From Sulfurimonas sp. HSL3-1 (GTDB taxonomy: Bacteria > Campylobacterota > Campylobacteria > Campylobacterales > Sulfurimonadaceae), in assembly GCF_039645995.1 (NCBI RefSeq), contig NZ_CP147920.1, forward strand, positions 1,612,001 to 1,676,000: 64,000 bases of DNA, given 5' to 3'. Positions 1 to 7,890 of this stretch are shown one piece after another. The position numbers were made by a program, and so were the translations under genes. The notes under the pieces were generated by a model. The model had not been told where the DNA came from, did not search any database, and saw only the letters and a program-made list of their open reading frames with translations. The first letter of the stretch is position 1. Every line of letters begins with the position of its first letter.

Positions 1-577
1 TATCATCGGGCATTTGCCGCTGCCCCCCTACATCCAGCGTGAGGACAACGACGAAGACGCCGTGGAGTACCAGACGGTCTTCGCGAAAAACGAAGGCGCC
101 GTCGCCGCGCCGACGGCGTCGCTGCACTTTACCGACGCACTCTTCGCCTCGGTCTGCGCGCACCACCCCCACGCCTACGTCACGCTACACGTCGGCGCCG
201 GTACCTTCAAACCCGTCGAAGCGGAGATCATCACCGACCACCCGATGCACTCGGAGTACTACGAGATCCCAAACAATGCCAAGGCCCTCATCGACGGCGA
301 CCTGCCCCTGCTCTGCGTCGGCACGACCTCGACCCGCACCGTCGAGTACTACGTCCGCACCCGGGAAACCGGGGGCGAAGCGAACCTCTTTCTGCACCCC
401 GGCAACCCGCCGCAGCGCGTCAACCACCTGCTGACCAATTTCCACCTGCCCAAATCGACCCTGCTGATGCTTGTCGCCTCCTTCGTCGGACTGGAAAAGA
501 CCCACGAACTCTATGCCGAAGCGATCCGGGAACGCTACCGTTTCTACAGCTACGGCGACGCGATGCTGATCCTCTAA
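1..577 (+). CDS. queA: tRNA preQ1(34) S-adenosylmethionine ribosyltransferase-isomerase, 3' part
   Basis: QueA transfers and isomerises the ribosyl group of SAM onto 7-aminomethyl-7-deazaguanine in tRNA, making epoxyqueuosine in the cytoplasm. The reading frame is open from base 2, so the 5' end lies outside the window; about 191 C-terminal residues are seen. Family landmarks are the PLPPYIxR segment, the YQTVFA stretch, and further on the HVGAGTF, NHLLTNFHLPKSTLLMLV and RYRFYSYGDAMLI segments that end QueA proteins. The next gene runs the opposite way, so queA ends its transcription unit here. Identity is very likely. Confidence 0.95.
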   Translation, partial: IIGHLPLPPYIQREDNDEDAVEYQTVFAKNEGAVAAPTASLHFTDALFASVCAHHPHAYVTLHVGAGTFKPVEAEIITDHPMHSEYYEIPNNAKALIDGDLPLLCVGTTSTRTVEYYVRTRETGGEANLFLHPGNPPQRVNHLLTNFHLPKSTLLMLVASFVGLEKTHELYAEAIRERYRFYSYGDAMLIL

Positions 578-585
578 GTCCCTCC

Positions 586-1089
586 CTACTCGTCGTCATC
601 CATCAAGGCGAACGCCAGCCGCTCCTTGAGCGATGCGAGGGCCTTTGCCGCGCAGGCGGCATCCAACTTGCCTCCGGGTGCACCGCTGACGCCGACGGCA
701 CCGATAAGGGTGTCGCCCGATTTCACCGGAAGCCCCCCTTCCATCATAATCAGCCCGTCGATGTTGTTCAGCTCATTGCGGATATCGCTGCGGTTGGCGA
801 CAAATGTCGTCGTGTCCGTCCCCGCCATGATCACCGCGTTGGCTTTCTGTTCGGCGATCTGCATCGTAAAACGCGCCGCATAGGTGTCGCGCATCACCAC
901 CTGGACATTGGCGCTGCGGTCGACGACGACGGCACTGACCCAGTACCCCTCCTGCCGGCAGGCCTCGACGGCGCGCTTGGCGACCTCCGAGGCGAGGCCG
1001 AGATCCATGCGTTCGATCCGGACGACGTCGGCGGCGGTGAGCAGAAAAGCGGGCAGTGTCAATACGCCCAAGATGGTTGCGATTTTCAT
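586..1089 (-). CDS. Exported GlcG/HbpS-like heme-binding protein
   Basis: A protein of 167 residues of the GlcG/HbpS (DUF336) family, small proteins that bind heme or cobalamin-like ligands or accompany oxidoreductases. A hydrophobic N-terminus ending near TAADV suggests a cleaved signal peptide and a periplasmic product. Family features are an N-terminal helix with AxxxAxxxA spacing, VVDRSANVQVVMRD and the Gly-rich GAVGVSGAPGGKLDAACA near the C-terminus. The start at 1089 was chosen because AAAGGAG lies just upstream and a TATAAT box (1118-1123) lies beyond; a longer reading frame would run through that promoter. The ligand cannot be read from the sequence. Confidence 0.8.
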   Translation of the reverse strand: MKIATILGVLTLPAFLLTAADVVRIERMDLGLASEVAKRAVEACRQEGYWVSAVVVDRSANVQVVMRDTYAARFTMQIAEQKANAVIMAGTDTTTFVANRSDIRNELNNIDGLIMMEGGLPVKSGDTLIGAVGVSGAPGGKLDAACAAKALASLKERLAFALMDDDE

Positions 1090-1117
1090 AAGCACTCCTT
1101 TGCATAGTGTGGCATCG

Positions 1118-1155
1118 ATTATAGCAGAGCGGTAGGAACGCGAAAATGGTAAAAT
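1118..1155. promoter_or_regulatory. Divergent promoters of the heme-binding and lipocalin genes
   Basis: On the minus strand a perfect TATAAT (1118-1123) lies 28 bp before the 1089 start codon. On the plus strand TAAAAT (1150-1155) lies 31 bp before the lipocalin ATG at 1187. No clear -35 boxes are visible. The TAAAAT box overlaps an upstream in-frame ATG at 1154, which argues against that codon as the lipocalin start. Confidence 0.6.
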
Positions 1156-1186
1156 GGCGCACACTCCACCATTAAACGGCGAGACC

Positions 1187-1726
1187 ATGACGAAACTCCT
1201 GACCCTTTTGACACTGACCGTGCTCATCACCCTCCTGGAGGGCTGCCAGCAAAAAGCCCCTGTGCCCCTCCCTACCGTCGAGCACGTCGATCTGGAGCGC
1301 TACAGCGGTCTCTGGCACGAGATCGCCCGCTATGAAAACCGCTTCGAGGAGGGGTGTGTCGGGGCGACGGCCACGTACCGGCTGAAAGCGGATCATGTCG
1401 CGGTCGTCAACCGCTGCTATGACGATGCCGGGAGGTTAAAGGATCAGGCGCGAGGAGAGGCCCGCGTTGTCGAAGCGAGCGGGAACGCCAAACTACGGGT
1501 GAGCTTTTTCTGGCCCTTTTACGGCGATTACTGGATCATCATGCTTGCCGACGACTACCGCTATGCCGTTGTCGGCGATCCCCAGCGCAAGTACCTCTGG
1601 ATCCTTGCCCGCGACACGGTGCTGGACGACAGGGACCGGGAAGCGATTCTCGCGCGCCTCGTCGCACTGAAATACGACCCCTTCAAACTCTACTGGACCG
1701 GCTTCAAGGCGATGTGCAACCACTGA
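1187..1726 (+). CDS. blc: Lipocalin family lipoprotein (Blc-like)
   Basis: A 179-residue bacterial lipocalin, an outer-membrane-type lipoprotein that binds lipids or other hydrophobic ligands. The N-terminus is a lipoprotein signal with a lipobox-like LLEGC (Cys about residue 20). The family GxW motif appears as YSGLWHEIARYENRFE, and the second signature region as YRYAVVGDPQRKYLWILAR. The start at 1187 is preferred over 1154, which lies in the predicted -10 box. It has its own promoter, divergent from the heme-binding gene, and is followed by a convergent nitroreductase. Family assignment is strong; the ligand is unknown. Confidence 0.88.
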   Translation: MTKLLTLLTLTVLITLLEGCQQKAPVPLPTVEHVDLERYSGLWHEIARYENRFEEGCVGATATYRLKADHVAVVNRCYDDAGRLKDQARGEARVVEASGNAKLRVSFFWPFYGDYWIIMLADDYRYAVVGDPQRKYLWILARDTVLDDRDREAILARLVALKYDPFKLYWTGFKAMCNH

Positions 1727-1729
1727 GCC

Positions 1730-2248
1730 TCAGCTCTCCCGACAGTCGATGACGATCTCGTCGAGTCCGACGCGCGTCGTCATAGTATGGGGTTCATCAC
1801 TGTAGCCCAGGGCAAGCACCGCATGGGGTTCAAGACCCATAAGCCCGAAACGCTCTTTCGCCCTGTCGATACTGAACCCGCCCATGGGATGCACATAGAT
1901 GCCGCGTTTGGAGGCTTCGACGATCAGAAAAGCCATCGCCGTGCCGCTGTCGAAGGCGTGCCATCGGTTCGGTTTTCGGTTATAGGAGAAGGTCTGGGTC
2001 GAACAGACCATCATCAGCAGAGGAGCAGATGCAGCCCAATCGGCATTTTTCGTGCTGAGAATCTCGAGGAAATCCTCCTTCGGTCCCAGGACAAAACGCC
2101 ACGGCTGTTCATTGAAACACGACGGCGCCGTCATCGCGGCTTCCAAGACGGCACAGAGGTCCTTCTCCCCCAGGGGTTTGTCCAGAAAATGTTTGGGGGA
2201 GAACCGTTTCAAAAAGAGGTCGTCGATACCGTATTCCGTGCTGCGCAT
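1730..2248 (-). CDS. Nitroreductase family protein
   Basis: A 172-residue FMN-dependent nitroreductase-like oxidoreductase. FMN-binding landmarks are RFSPKHF near the N-terminus, APSCFNEQPWRF and the C-terminal ALGYSDEP segment. The family normally acts as a homodimer in the cytoplasm, passing electrons from NAD(P)H to nitro compounds, quinones or enals; the substrate cannot be told here. The start at 2248 has AAAGGATG just upstream and fits family length; the longer frame to 2272 would include that ribosome binding site. It is monocistronic, convergent with the lipocalin gene. Confidence 0.85.
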   Translation of the reverse strand: MRSTEYGIDDLFLKRFSPKHFLDKPLGEKDLCAVLEAAMTAPSCFNEQPWRFVLGPKEDFLEILSTKNADWAASAPLLMMVCSTQTFSYNRKPNRWHAFDSGTAMAFLIVEASKRGIYVHPMGGFSIDRAKERFGLMGLEPHAVLALGYSDEPHTMTTRVGLDEIVIDCRES

Positions 2249-2361
2249 CTGCCATCCTTTGGAGAGAAACATCTACACATCATACGCTTATCGCGGTTAA
2301 ATCTTTCCTTAACACATCAAAAAAATGTTATGGCGACAGACGGGTCCTGCCTGCCGGTCAT

Positions 2362-3135
2362 TTACACAAGAACGCTGATCCGACCCGCCGTAATGGCGAT
2401 TTTGCCCTCAAGTTCGTAGCGGAAGACCTCCTGGGGATAGTCCCGTACGGCATCTTCGTAGGTCGGTCCGGTTCGGCAGTATTCCAAAAAAGGGTCGCCG
2501 ACACAGCGCGTGGCCTCGCCGTAACGCGCCACGAAGGTGTCGATATCATAAATCGCTTCCGCTCTCCCCTCTTCGAGCAGACGGTTGGTTCCCTCGCTTT
2601 CGCCGATGCGGTGGGGAAGGACATAGATCTTCTTTCCCATGCGCAGGGCATGCTCTACACTGCGCATACTGCCGCTGTTCTCATCGGCCTGGGTCACGAT
2701 CAGGGCATCGCCCAGCGCGACGACGATCTCATTGCGGACGACAAAGCTCCAGGGCGTCGCCTGGAAACCGTCATTGAAGGGGCTGAGTAGCAACCCTTCG
2801 TGCGCAATGCTGTCGAGCAGGGCGCGGTTTGTCGCCGGGTAACGAACATCGATCCCGCTGCCCAGCACGGCGATTGTATTGGCCGCGCCCGCTGCCGCAT
2901 GGGCCGTCGCGTCGATGCCCATCGCACCGCCGCTGACGATACAGACCCCTGCGTGCGAAAGTTTCGACGCCAACTGTGACGTGATAAAGCGGGCATATCC
3001 GTCCGCCCGCCGAGAGCCGACAATGGAGAGCTTGACCCTTGAGAGCAGCGCCGTATTGCCCTCGAAATAGAGCGTTTCCGGATATTTCCGCATCGCCTCG
3101 AGGGCGGGGACCTTCACTGAAAGTAGATCACTCAT
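2362..3135 (-). CDS. dprA: DNA-processing protein DprA
   Basis: A 257-residue DprA/Smf protein. DprA binds single-stranded DNA that enters during natural transformation and loads RecA. The Rossmann-like core shows SIVGSRRADGYA, the SGGAMGIDATAHAAA motif, AVLGSGIDVRYPATN and the NEIVVALGDALIVTQA region. The N-terminal SAM domain of longer DprA proteins is missing, as in other Campylobacterota. The ATG at 3135 overlaps the stop of the deacetylase gene, so the two are probably translationally coupled. Together with comF at 56 kb it suggests that the cell is competent. Confidence 0.92.
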   Translation of the reverse strand: MSDLLSVKVPALEAMRKYPETLYFEGNTALLSRVKLSIVGSRRADGYARFITSQLASKLSHAGVCIVSGGAMGIDATAHAAAGAANTIAVLGSGIDVRYPATNRALLDSIAHEGLLLSPFNDGFQATPWSFVVRNEIVVALGDALIVTQADENSGSMRSVEHALRMGKKIYVLPHRIGESEGTNRLLEEGRAEAIYDIDTFVARYGEATRCVGDPFLEYCRTGPTYEDAVRDYPQEVFRYELEGKIAITAGRISVLV

Positions 3136-4114
3136 GGCTTTCGTATGCCGCCAATGTGTCGATCCGCACAAGCTGTACCGACTCGAGAAGCGCCTTGGAC
3201 TCTGCCAACCCCTGGAGCGTCTGTTTATGCGGATGGCCGATCACGACGACCGAACCGTACTTTTTCGCGATCTTCACCGCACGACGCACCTGCTTTTTCA
3301 CCGCGTCGACATCGGGGTCGTGATCAAGGAAAACGTCGCGGCTGATGTAGGGACGGTGCAGCGACTTCATCAGACCAGGTACCGCCGTCTTGCCGGTCGT
3401 ACGGCTGTCGATGAAGGTGATCCCTTCCCGGTCGAGCGCATAAAGGAGTTTCTCCATCGCACCACGGTCGGCGGTGAACTTGCTTCCCGTATGGTTGTTG
3501 ACGAAGGCGACTTTCGGAAAAAGGTTCTTGATCTGCCGGATACGCTCATCGATCACCGCCTCGTCATCACTGACATGCAGGGTCAAAGGCTCTTCGGCCG
3601 AAAAGGAGACCGCCTCCATCGGAAGGTGGACCATATAGTAGGATTGCTTCGCCGCCAATGCAGCTGAATCGGGGTGGCGTTTGGAGGGGGGAAGGAAAGA
3701 CATCGTCACCGGCAGGTTCAATGCTTTGATGTTGCGGACGTCATGGGCGAAAGAGACATCATCGAATATGATGGCCATCATCGGTTTCGCCCCCGTTTCC
3801 GGTTCGACTTTTTCAGCCCGTGCTGCCGGTCGCGGCGGTGCTTTTTCATATTCATGGCTGGCCGTTCTCGCTTTTGCCTTTTTAAGCGCCTTTTTCAGTT
3901 CGGCGCTGTGCTGACGCTCCGTCAAGAGTGCCCCGCGATGCTCCTGCTTCGCCTTCTGGTATCCAAAGAAATAGCCTCCCGCCGCCAGTATAAAGGCGAT
4001 CAGCAAAAAGATCACTCCTTTGAGCAGCGTATAGGTAAATGTGTTTTTTTTGCGCCTGGTTTTTCCCCCGGCCGCACGCTTCCTGGGAGCACTCTTCTTC
4101 CGCTGTTGCGCCAT
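3128..4114 (-). CDS. Divergent polysaccharide deacetylase family protein
   Basis: A 328-residue protein: a very basic N-terminus of about 25 residues, one membrane helix (about 28-50), a charged coiled-coil-like stretch, then a periplasmic divergent polysaccharide deacetylase domain (DUF610, NodB-like fold) from about residue 110. Visible landmarks are IIFDDVSF, MSFLPPSKRHP, HLPMEA, NNHTGSKFT and the C-terminal VVVIGHPH. The family is taken to act on cell-wall or surface glycans, without a defined substrate. The first gene of a pair with dprA, an order I recall from Campylobacter jejuni. Confidence 0.85.
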   Translation of the reverse strand: MAQQRKKSAPRKRAAGGKTRRKKNTFTYTLLKGVIFLLIAFILAAGGYFFGYQKAKQEHRGALLTERQHSAELKKALKKAKARTASHEYEKAPPRPAARAEKVEPETGAKPMMAIIFDDVSFAHDVRNIKALNLPVTMSFLPPSKRHPDSAALAAKQSYYMVHLPMEAVSFSAEEPLTLHVSDDEAVIDERIRQIKNLFPKVAFVNNHTGSKFTADRGAMEKLLYALDREGITFIDSRTTGKTAVPGLMKSLHRPYISRDVFLDHDPDVDAVKKQVRRAVKIAKKYGSVVVIGHPHKQTLQGLAESKALLESVQLVRIDTLAAYESHE

Positions 4115-4208
4115 TAAAATCCCTCATGATTCTTGTCGGCACATTGTAATAAGAATCTGATAACAGGGCGGTTAACAGGGCACTATGCCACCTTTTTTCA
4201 CGCAGCCG

Positions 4209-4421
4209 CTACTCCTCTTTGCGCCCGATGACAATATCCTGACCGTCCCACTTCGTATAGAGCCGGAACTCCTCGGCGATCTCCCGGATCCGCATGACCT
4301 CCAACACTCCCTGCGGATCCATGGACGTGGCCCGCATTGTTATGACGCCCGACTCCGGCTTTTGTAGCGCATGATAGGTCCAATCCATCGCCGACAATTT
4401 ATTATAAAGCTCTTGTATCAT
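4209..4421 (-). CDS. Small conserved-looking protein of unknown function
   Basis: A 70-residue soluble protein I do not recognise. It is mixed alpha/beta in look, with an acidic middle and a C-terminal YTKWDGQDIVIGRKEE. The ATG at 4421 was chosen because AAAGGGG lies 5-8 bases upstream; a GTG two codons earlier would leave no room for it. TATTAT about 20 bp upstream may be the -10 box. Coding is supported by the ribosome binding site and codon use, not by homology I can name. Confidence 0.55.
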   Translation of the reverse strand: MIQELYNKLSAMDWTYHALQKPESGVITMRATSMDPQGVLEVMRIREIAEEFRLYTKWDGQDIVIGRKEE

Positions 4422-4427
4422 CAGCAC

Positions 4428-4632
4428 CCCTTTCCCATATAATATCTACAGTGTATTATAGTTAATTTGAGTTAATGTATCCATTTTTTTGGCGTTTTGC
4501 CATTTTTTTTAACGCACTATTTCATATTTACACGCCATTTTACACTTGTCGGCACTTTGACTTCCCAGGTGATGCGCCATTTTTATACAGGGATTTCGAT
4601 CAAATAAAATAAATACAGCCTATACTTTCAGC
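4428..4632. other. AT-rich intergenic region between two divergent genes
   Basis: A 205 bp stretch, clearly richer in A and T than its surroundings. It holds the likely promoter of the small minus-strand gene and, at 4621-4626, a TATACT box just before the antiporter gene. A weak hairpin TGGC-GTTTT-GCCA followed by eight T lies near 4491-4510. No reading frame of note. Confidence 0.4.
4621..4626 (+). promoter_or_regulatory. -10 box of the antiporter gene, six bases before the ATG
   Basis: TATACT ends at 4626 and the ATG is at 4633. A start site 7 bases after the box would fall on the ATG itself, giving a leaderless mRNA. No Shine-Dalgarno sequence is seen. A second candidate, TAAAAT a little upstream (about 4605), would give a short leader that still lacks one. 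Confidence 0.4.
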
Positions 4633-6237
4633 ATGGACCAATTACTTCTGGCAATCTTTCTTACCCTTGCCATCGCCGCGGTACTGAGCATCCTGCTCAA
4701 GCGCCTGGGAATATCCCACCTCATCGGCTATATCCTCACGGGGACGATCATCAGCTACCTTTTCGGTTTCAACGGGCTGAGCATTCTCACCCTCGACGTC
4801 GTCGGCGAATTCGGCATCGTTTTTTTGATGTTCACCATCGGGCTTGAACTGAGCCTCGGGCGGATCCGGAGCATGAAAGAGATCCTCCTGACCAACGGTC
4901 TGCTGCAGGTCTCCCTCAGCGTCCTCGTTATTTTCGTCCTCGCCTATTTCCCTTTCGGCCTGGACTTCAATACCTCCCTTATCGTCGCCCTGGCCTTTTC
5001 GCTCTCGTCGACGGCGATCGTCCTCACCTACCTCAAACAGTCCAAGGACATCCTGACCCCCTACGGGCAGATCTCAATGGGCATCCTGATTTTCCAGGAT
5101 CTGGCGGTCATCCCGATCCTTCTACTGATCAGTTTCCTCTCCAACCATGACCTCTCCATGGGCGAGGTGCTGCTTAAAACGGCCCTGTCGGCCGCCATCG
5201 TCATTACCGTCATGTTCACGGTGGGGGCGAAGAGCGTCAATGCCCTGTTGAAATTCTCCGCGCGCACGGAACTCGACGAACTCTTTCTCGGCGCCGTATT
5301 CGCCATCGTCATCGGCACCTCCCTGCTTGCGCACGGGATGGGCTTTACCTATTCGCTGGGGGCCTTCATCGCCGGGATGATCATCGCCGATACCGACTAC
5401 AGCGTCAAGGTCGAGTCGGACATCGCCAGCTACCGGGACCTGCTGCTGGGTATTTTCTTTTTCGGCGTCGGCACCAAGATCGACCTGCTCTATTTCCTGG
5501 AGCATATCCATCTCATCCTGTTCGTTTTCGTCCTGGCCATGCTTTTCAAAGCCGCCGTCATCTACGCCATTATCCGTCGCAATAACGACAAGAACACCTC
5601 GGCCAAAAGCGCCTTCGCCCTCGCGCAGATCGGGGAGTTCTCCTTTGCCGTCTTCGCCCTGGCCGGGGCGGAGAAACTCATCAGCAGCGAAGCCGCCAGC
5701 TTCCTGATCCTTGTGAGCGTCATCTCCATGATCCTCACTCCCCTCGTCGTCAACAACATCTACAAACTCTCCTCCTACTTCGAAAAAGAGTTTTACGAAG
5801 CCGACGTCATCACCCCGATCGGCCGTAGCGGTCACATCGTTGTCGCCGGCTTTTCAACGCTGGGCAAGATCGTCTGCGCCGACCTGCAGGCCAAAGGCGT
5901 CTCCTTCATCGTCATCACGGACAACCTCAAGCAGGTACTGCATGCGCGCAAGCTCGGCTACATGGCCTACTTCGGCCACCTCAACAAACGCCCGGTACTC
6001 GAATCACTCAACGTCGAGAGTGCCAAAGCCGTTATCCTGACGGTCAACAGCGAACACAACAAGCGCCTGATCGGCGAGGCCGTCCGCGCCTTTAGCGCGC
6101 AGCCCGATATTATTATGAAGATCGACACTCCGACCGAACGGCGGCAGCTCCGCAGCATCGAAGGCGCCCGTTTCATTGATGCAAGTTTTGAGGTCTCAAG
6201 CCTCCTCGTCGAAGAGGCGACCGAGCCCAAATCCTGA
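4633..6237 (+). CDS. Kef/CPA2-type cation:proton antiporter with TrkA-N domain
   Basis: A 534-residue monovalent cation:proton antiporter-2 family protein. About 12 membrane helices fill residues 1-385, with the family signatures GYILTGTIIS, FTIGLEL and AFSLSSTAIVLTYL, and GEFSFAVFALAG in the late helices. A cytoplasmic NAD-binding TrkA-N (RCK) domain follows from about 395 (HIVVAGFSTLGKIV). It probably exports K+ or Na+ against protons across the inner membrane. The start is placed at the first possible codon, since the first helix follows at once; there is no Shine-Dalgarno. The ion cannot be told from sequence. Confidence 0.9.
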   Translation: MDQLLLAIFLTLAIAAVLSILLKRLGISHLIGYILTGTIISYLFGFNGLSILTLDVVGEFGIVFLMFTIGLELSLGRIRSMKEILLTNGLLQVSLSVLVIFVLAYFPFGLDFNTSLIVALAFSLSSTAIVLTYLKQSKDILTPYGQISMGILIFQDLAVIPILLLISFLSNHDLSMGEVLLKTALSAAIVITVMFTVGAKSVNALLKFSARTELDELFLGAVFAIVIGTSLLAHGMGFTYSLGAFIAGMIIADTDYSVKVESDIASYRDLLLGIFFFGVGTKIDLLYFLEHIHLILFVFVLAMLFKAAVIYAIIRRNNDKNTSAKSAFALAQIGEFSFAVFALAGAEKLISSEAASFLILVSVISMILTPLVVNNIYKLSSYFEKEFYEADVITPIGRSGHIVVAGFSTLGKIVCADLQAKGVSFIVITDNLKQVLHARKLGYMAYFGHLNKRPVLESLNVESAKAVILTVNSEHNKRLIGEAVRAFSAQPDIIMKIDTPTERRQLRSIEGARFIDASFEVSSLLVEEATEPKS

Positions 6238-6249
6238 AGGAGCCGTGCC

Positions 6250-7014
6250 ATGCAACACCCTGCAACCACTATCGACGACGTCCTCGCACGTCTGCGGCAG
6301 ATCATCGACCATGCCAACGCGCGCGGCAGCACCATGGGCTATTTCGCGGCGCTGTACCACCGGGTGACGGCAGAGGTGAAACAGAAAATCGCCGAAGGCT
6401 ATTTTGACGACGGCGGCAGGATGGAACGGCTGGATGTCCGCTTTGCCAACCGCTACCTGGAGGCCTACAACGCCTACCAAGCCGGGAGGCCGGTCACCCG
6501 GGCGTGGCAGTACGCTTTCGACGCAGCCGGTACGAAACGCTATATCGTCTTGCAGCATCTTTTTCTCGGGATGAACGCGCATATCAATCTCGACCTCGGC
6601 ATCGCGGCCGCCGAGACCGCGCCCGGTGAAGCCATTACATCCCTCGAAAACGATTTCAAAAAGATCAATACCATTCTCACCGGTATGATCGACGAAGTCG
6701 AACAAGAACTGGCAACCATTTGGCCTGTGCTGCATCTGCTGGACCGGCTGGCCCTGCGTACCGACGAAACACTGGCCGCCTTCAGCATGGAAAAGGCCCG
6801 CGATGCGGCGTGGGGCAATGCCCTTGCACTGGCCCGCAGCGACGCGGCGGCCGCTGCAGTCTACATCGACGCCCTGGACAAAGAGGTCATCGGCTATGCG
6901 GCACTCGTCGCCCATCCCGGCCCCATCGCCACGACGCTTTTCCTGCTGGTCAGAGTGGGCGAGCGCGGCAGCGTGACAGAGAAAATCGCGGCACTAGACA
7001 GTGCCGCTTCATGA
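6250..7014 (+). CDS. DUF5995 family protein
   Basis: A 254-residue soluble protein that resembles the DUF5995 family, mostly helical and of unknown function. Typical segments are MGYFAALYHRVT, DGGRMERLDVRFANRYLEAY and VLQHLFLGMNAHINLDLGIAAA. The conserved His, Asp and Asn residues in the last segment hint at a metal site, but this is inference. The gene follows the antiporter by 12 bases with AAGGAG before its ATG, so it is likely co-transcribed. Confidence 0.75.
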   Translation: MQHPATTIDDVLARLRQIIDHANARGSTMGYFAALYHRVTAEVKQKIAEGYFDDGGRMERLDVRFANRYLEAYNAYQAGRPVTRAWQYAFDAAGTKRYIVLQHLFLGMNAHINLDLGIAAAETAPGEAITSLENDFKKINTILTGMIDEVEQELATIWPVLHLLDRLALRTDETLAAFSMEKARDAAWGNALALARSDAAAAAVYIDALDKEVIGYAALVAHPGPIATTLFLLVRVGERGSVTEKIAALDSAAS

Positions 7015-7030
7015 GGCTTGGTCAGCAACT

Positions 7031-7059
7031 TTGACAAGTGGGCGCGTTCGTTTTATAAT
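7031..7059 (+). promoter_or_regulatory. Consensus sigma70 promoter of the phzF-like gene
   Basis: TTGACA (7031-7036), a 17-base spacer and TATAAT (7054-7059): both hexamers perfect. The start codon of the next gene is 33 bases downstream with AAAAGGG before it. This suggests strong constitutive transcription. Confidence 0.8.
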
Positions 7060-7091
7060 CATAGACCCATCAACCCAAAAGGGATAAAAAC

Positions 7092-7871
7092 GTGACAATT
7101 CCCCTCTATCAGATCGATGCGTTTGCCGCGCACATTTTCGAAGGCAACCCCGCCGCCGTCTGCCCCCTGGAGACCTGGATGGACGATACAATGATGCAGT
7201 GGATCGCCGCGGAAAACAACCTTGCCGAGACGGCTTTTTTCGTTAAGGAGGCCCAGGGATACCGTATTCGCTGGTTCACCCCGACGACGGAAGTAGACCT
7301 GTGCGGGCATGCCACGCTGGCGGCAGCCCATGTCCTCTTCAAACACCTCGGTTACAGAGGGGAGAGCATCACCTTCGATTCGCGCAGCGGGCCTTTGCAC
7401 ATCACCAGCAAAGGCGCATATCTCGCCCTCGATTTCCCTTCCGAACCTCCCCTGGCCGTCCCCGTACCGCCGGAGATCGTCACCGCGTTCGAAAAGCCGC
7501 CGGTCGAAGTGCTCAAAGGCAGCGACTATATCGTCGTCTTTCCCGACGGGGAGGATCTGACCAAACTCACCCCCGATTACGCTGCGCTCCGCGCCCTGGA
7601 CCTGCGGGGGGTCTGCATTACGGCGCGGAATGAACGCTACGACTTCGTCAGCCGCTTCTTCGCCCCCAACTTCGGCATCGACGAAGATCCGGTCACCGGC
7701 TCCGCCCACACCCAGCTCACCCCCTACTGGGCCAAGCGGCTCGGCAAAAGAACACTCCATGCCAGGCAGGTCTCCCCCCGCGGCGGCGAACTGCGCTGCG
7801 AGCTGGCCGGGACAAGGGTGATCATCTCAGGACGCGCCGTTACGTATCTCACGGGCAGCATCTCCCTCTGA
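7092..7871 (+). CDS. PhzF family isomerase/epimerase
   Basis: A 259-residue member of the PhzF (phenazine biosynthesis-like, diaminopimelate-epimerase fold) family. Seen are FEGNPAAV near the N-terminus, NNLAETAFF carrying the family's catalytic Glu, TTEVDLCGHATLAAAH, and GIDEDPVTGSAHTQLTPYW in the second half. These are signatures of the general family; no phenazine genes are nearby, so the substrate is unknown. It starts with GTG at 7092 after AAAAGGG, from its own strong promoter. It is convergent with the peroxidase gene. Confidence 0.88.
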   Translation: MTIPLYQIDAFAAHIFEGNPAAVCPLETWMDDTMMQWIAAENNLAETAFFVKEAQGYRIRWFTPTTEVDLCGHATLAAAHVLFKHLGYRGESITFDSRSGPLHITSKGAYLALDFPSEPPLAVPVPPEIVTAFEKPPVEVLKGSDYIVVFPDGEDLTKLTPDYAALRALDLRGVCITARNERYDFVSRFFAPNFGIDEDPVTGSAHTQLTPYWAKRLGKRTLHARQVSPRGGELRCELAGTRVIISGRAVTYLTGSISL

Positions 7872-7890
7872 GGCCCCCGAGCGTCCGCTA

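Noticed and set aside
1154-1186. Longer N-terminus for the lipocalin
   Set aside because: The upstream ATG lies in the TAAAAT box and the lipoprotein signal begins at 1187.
4491-4510. Small RNA terminator in the AT-rich region before the antiporter
   Set aside because: The stem has only four base pairs; the T-run may be chance in an AT-rich stretch.
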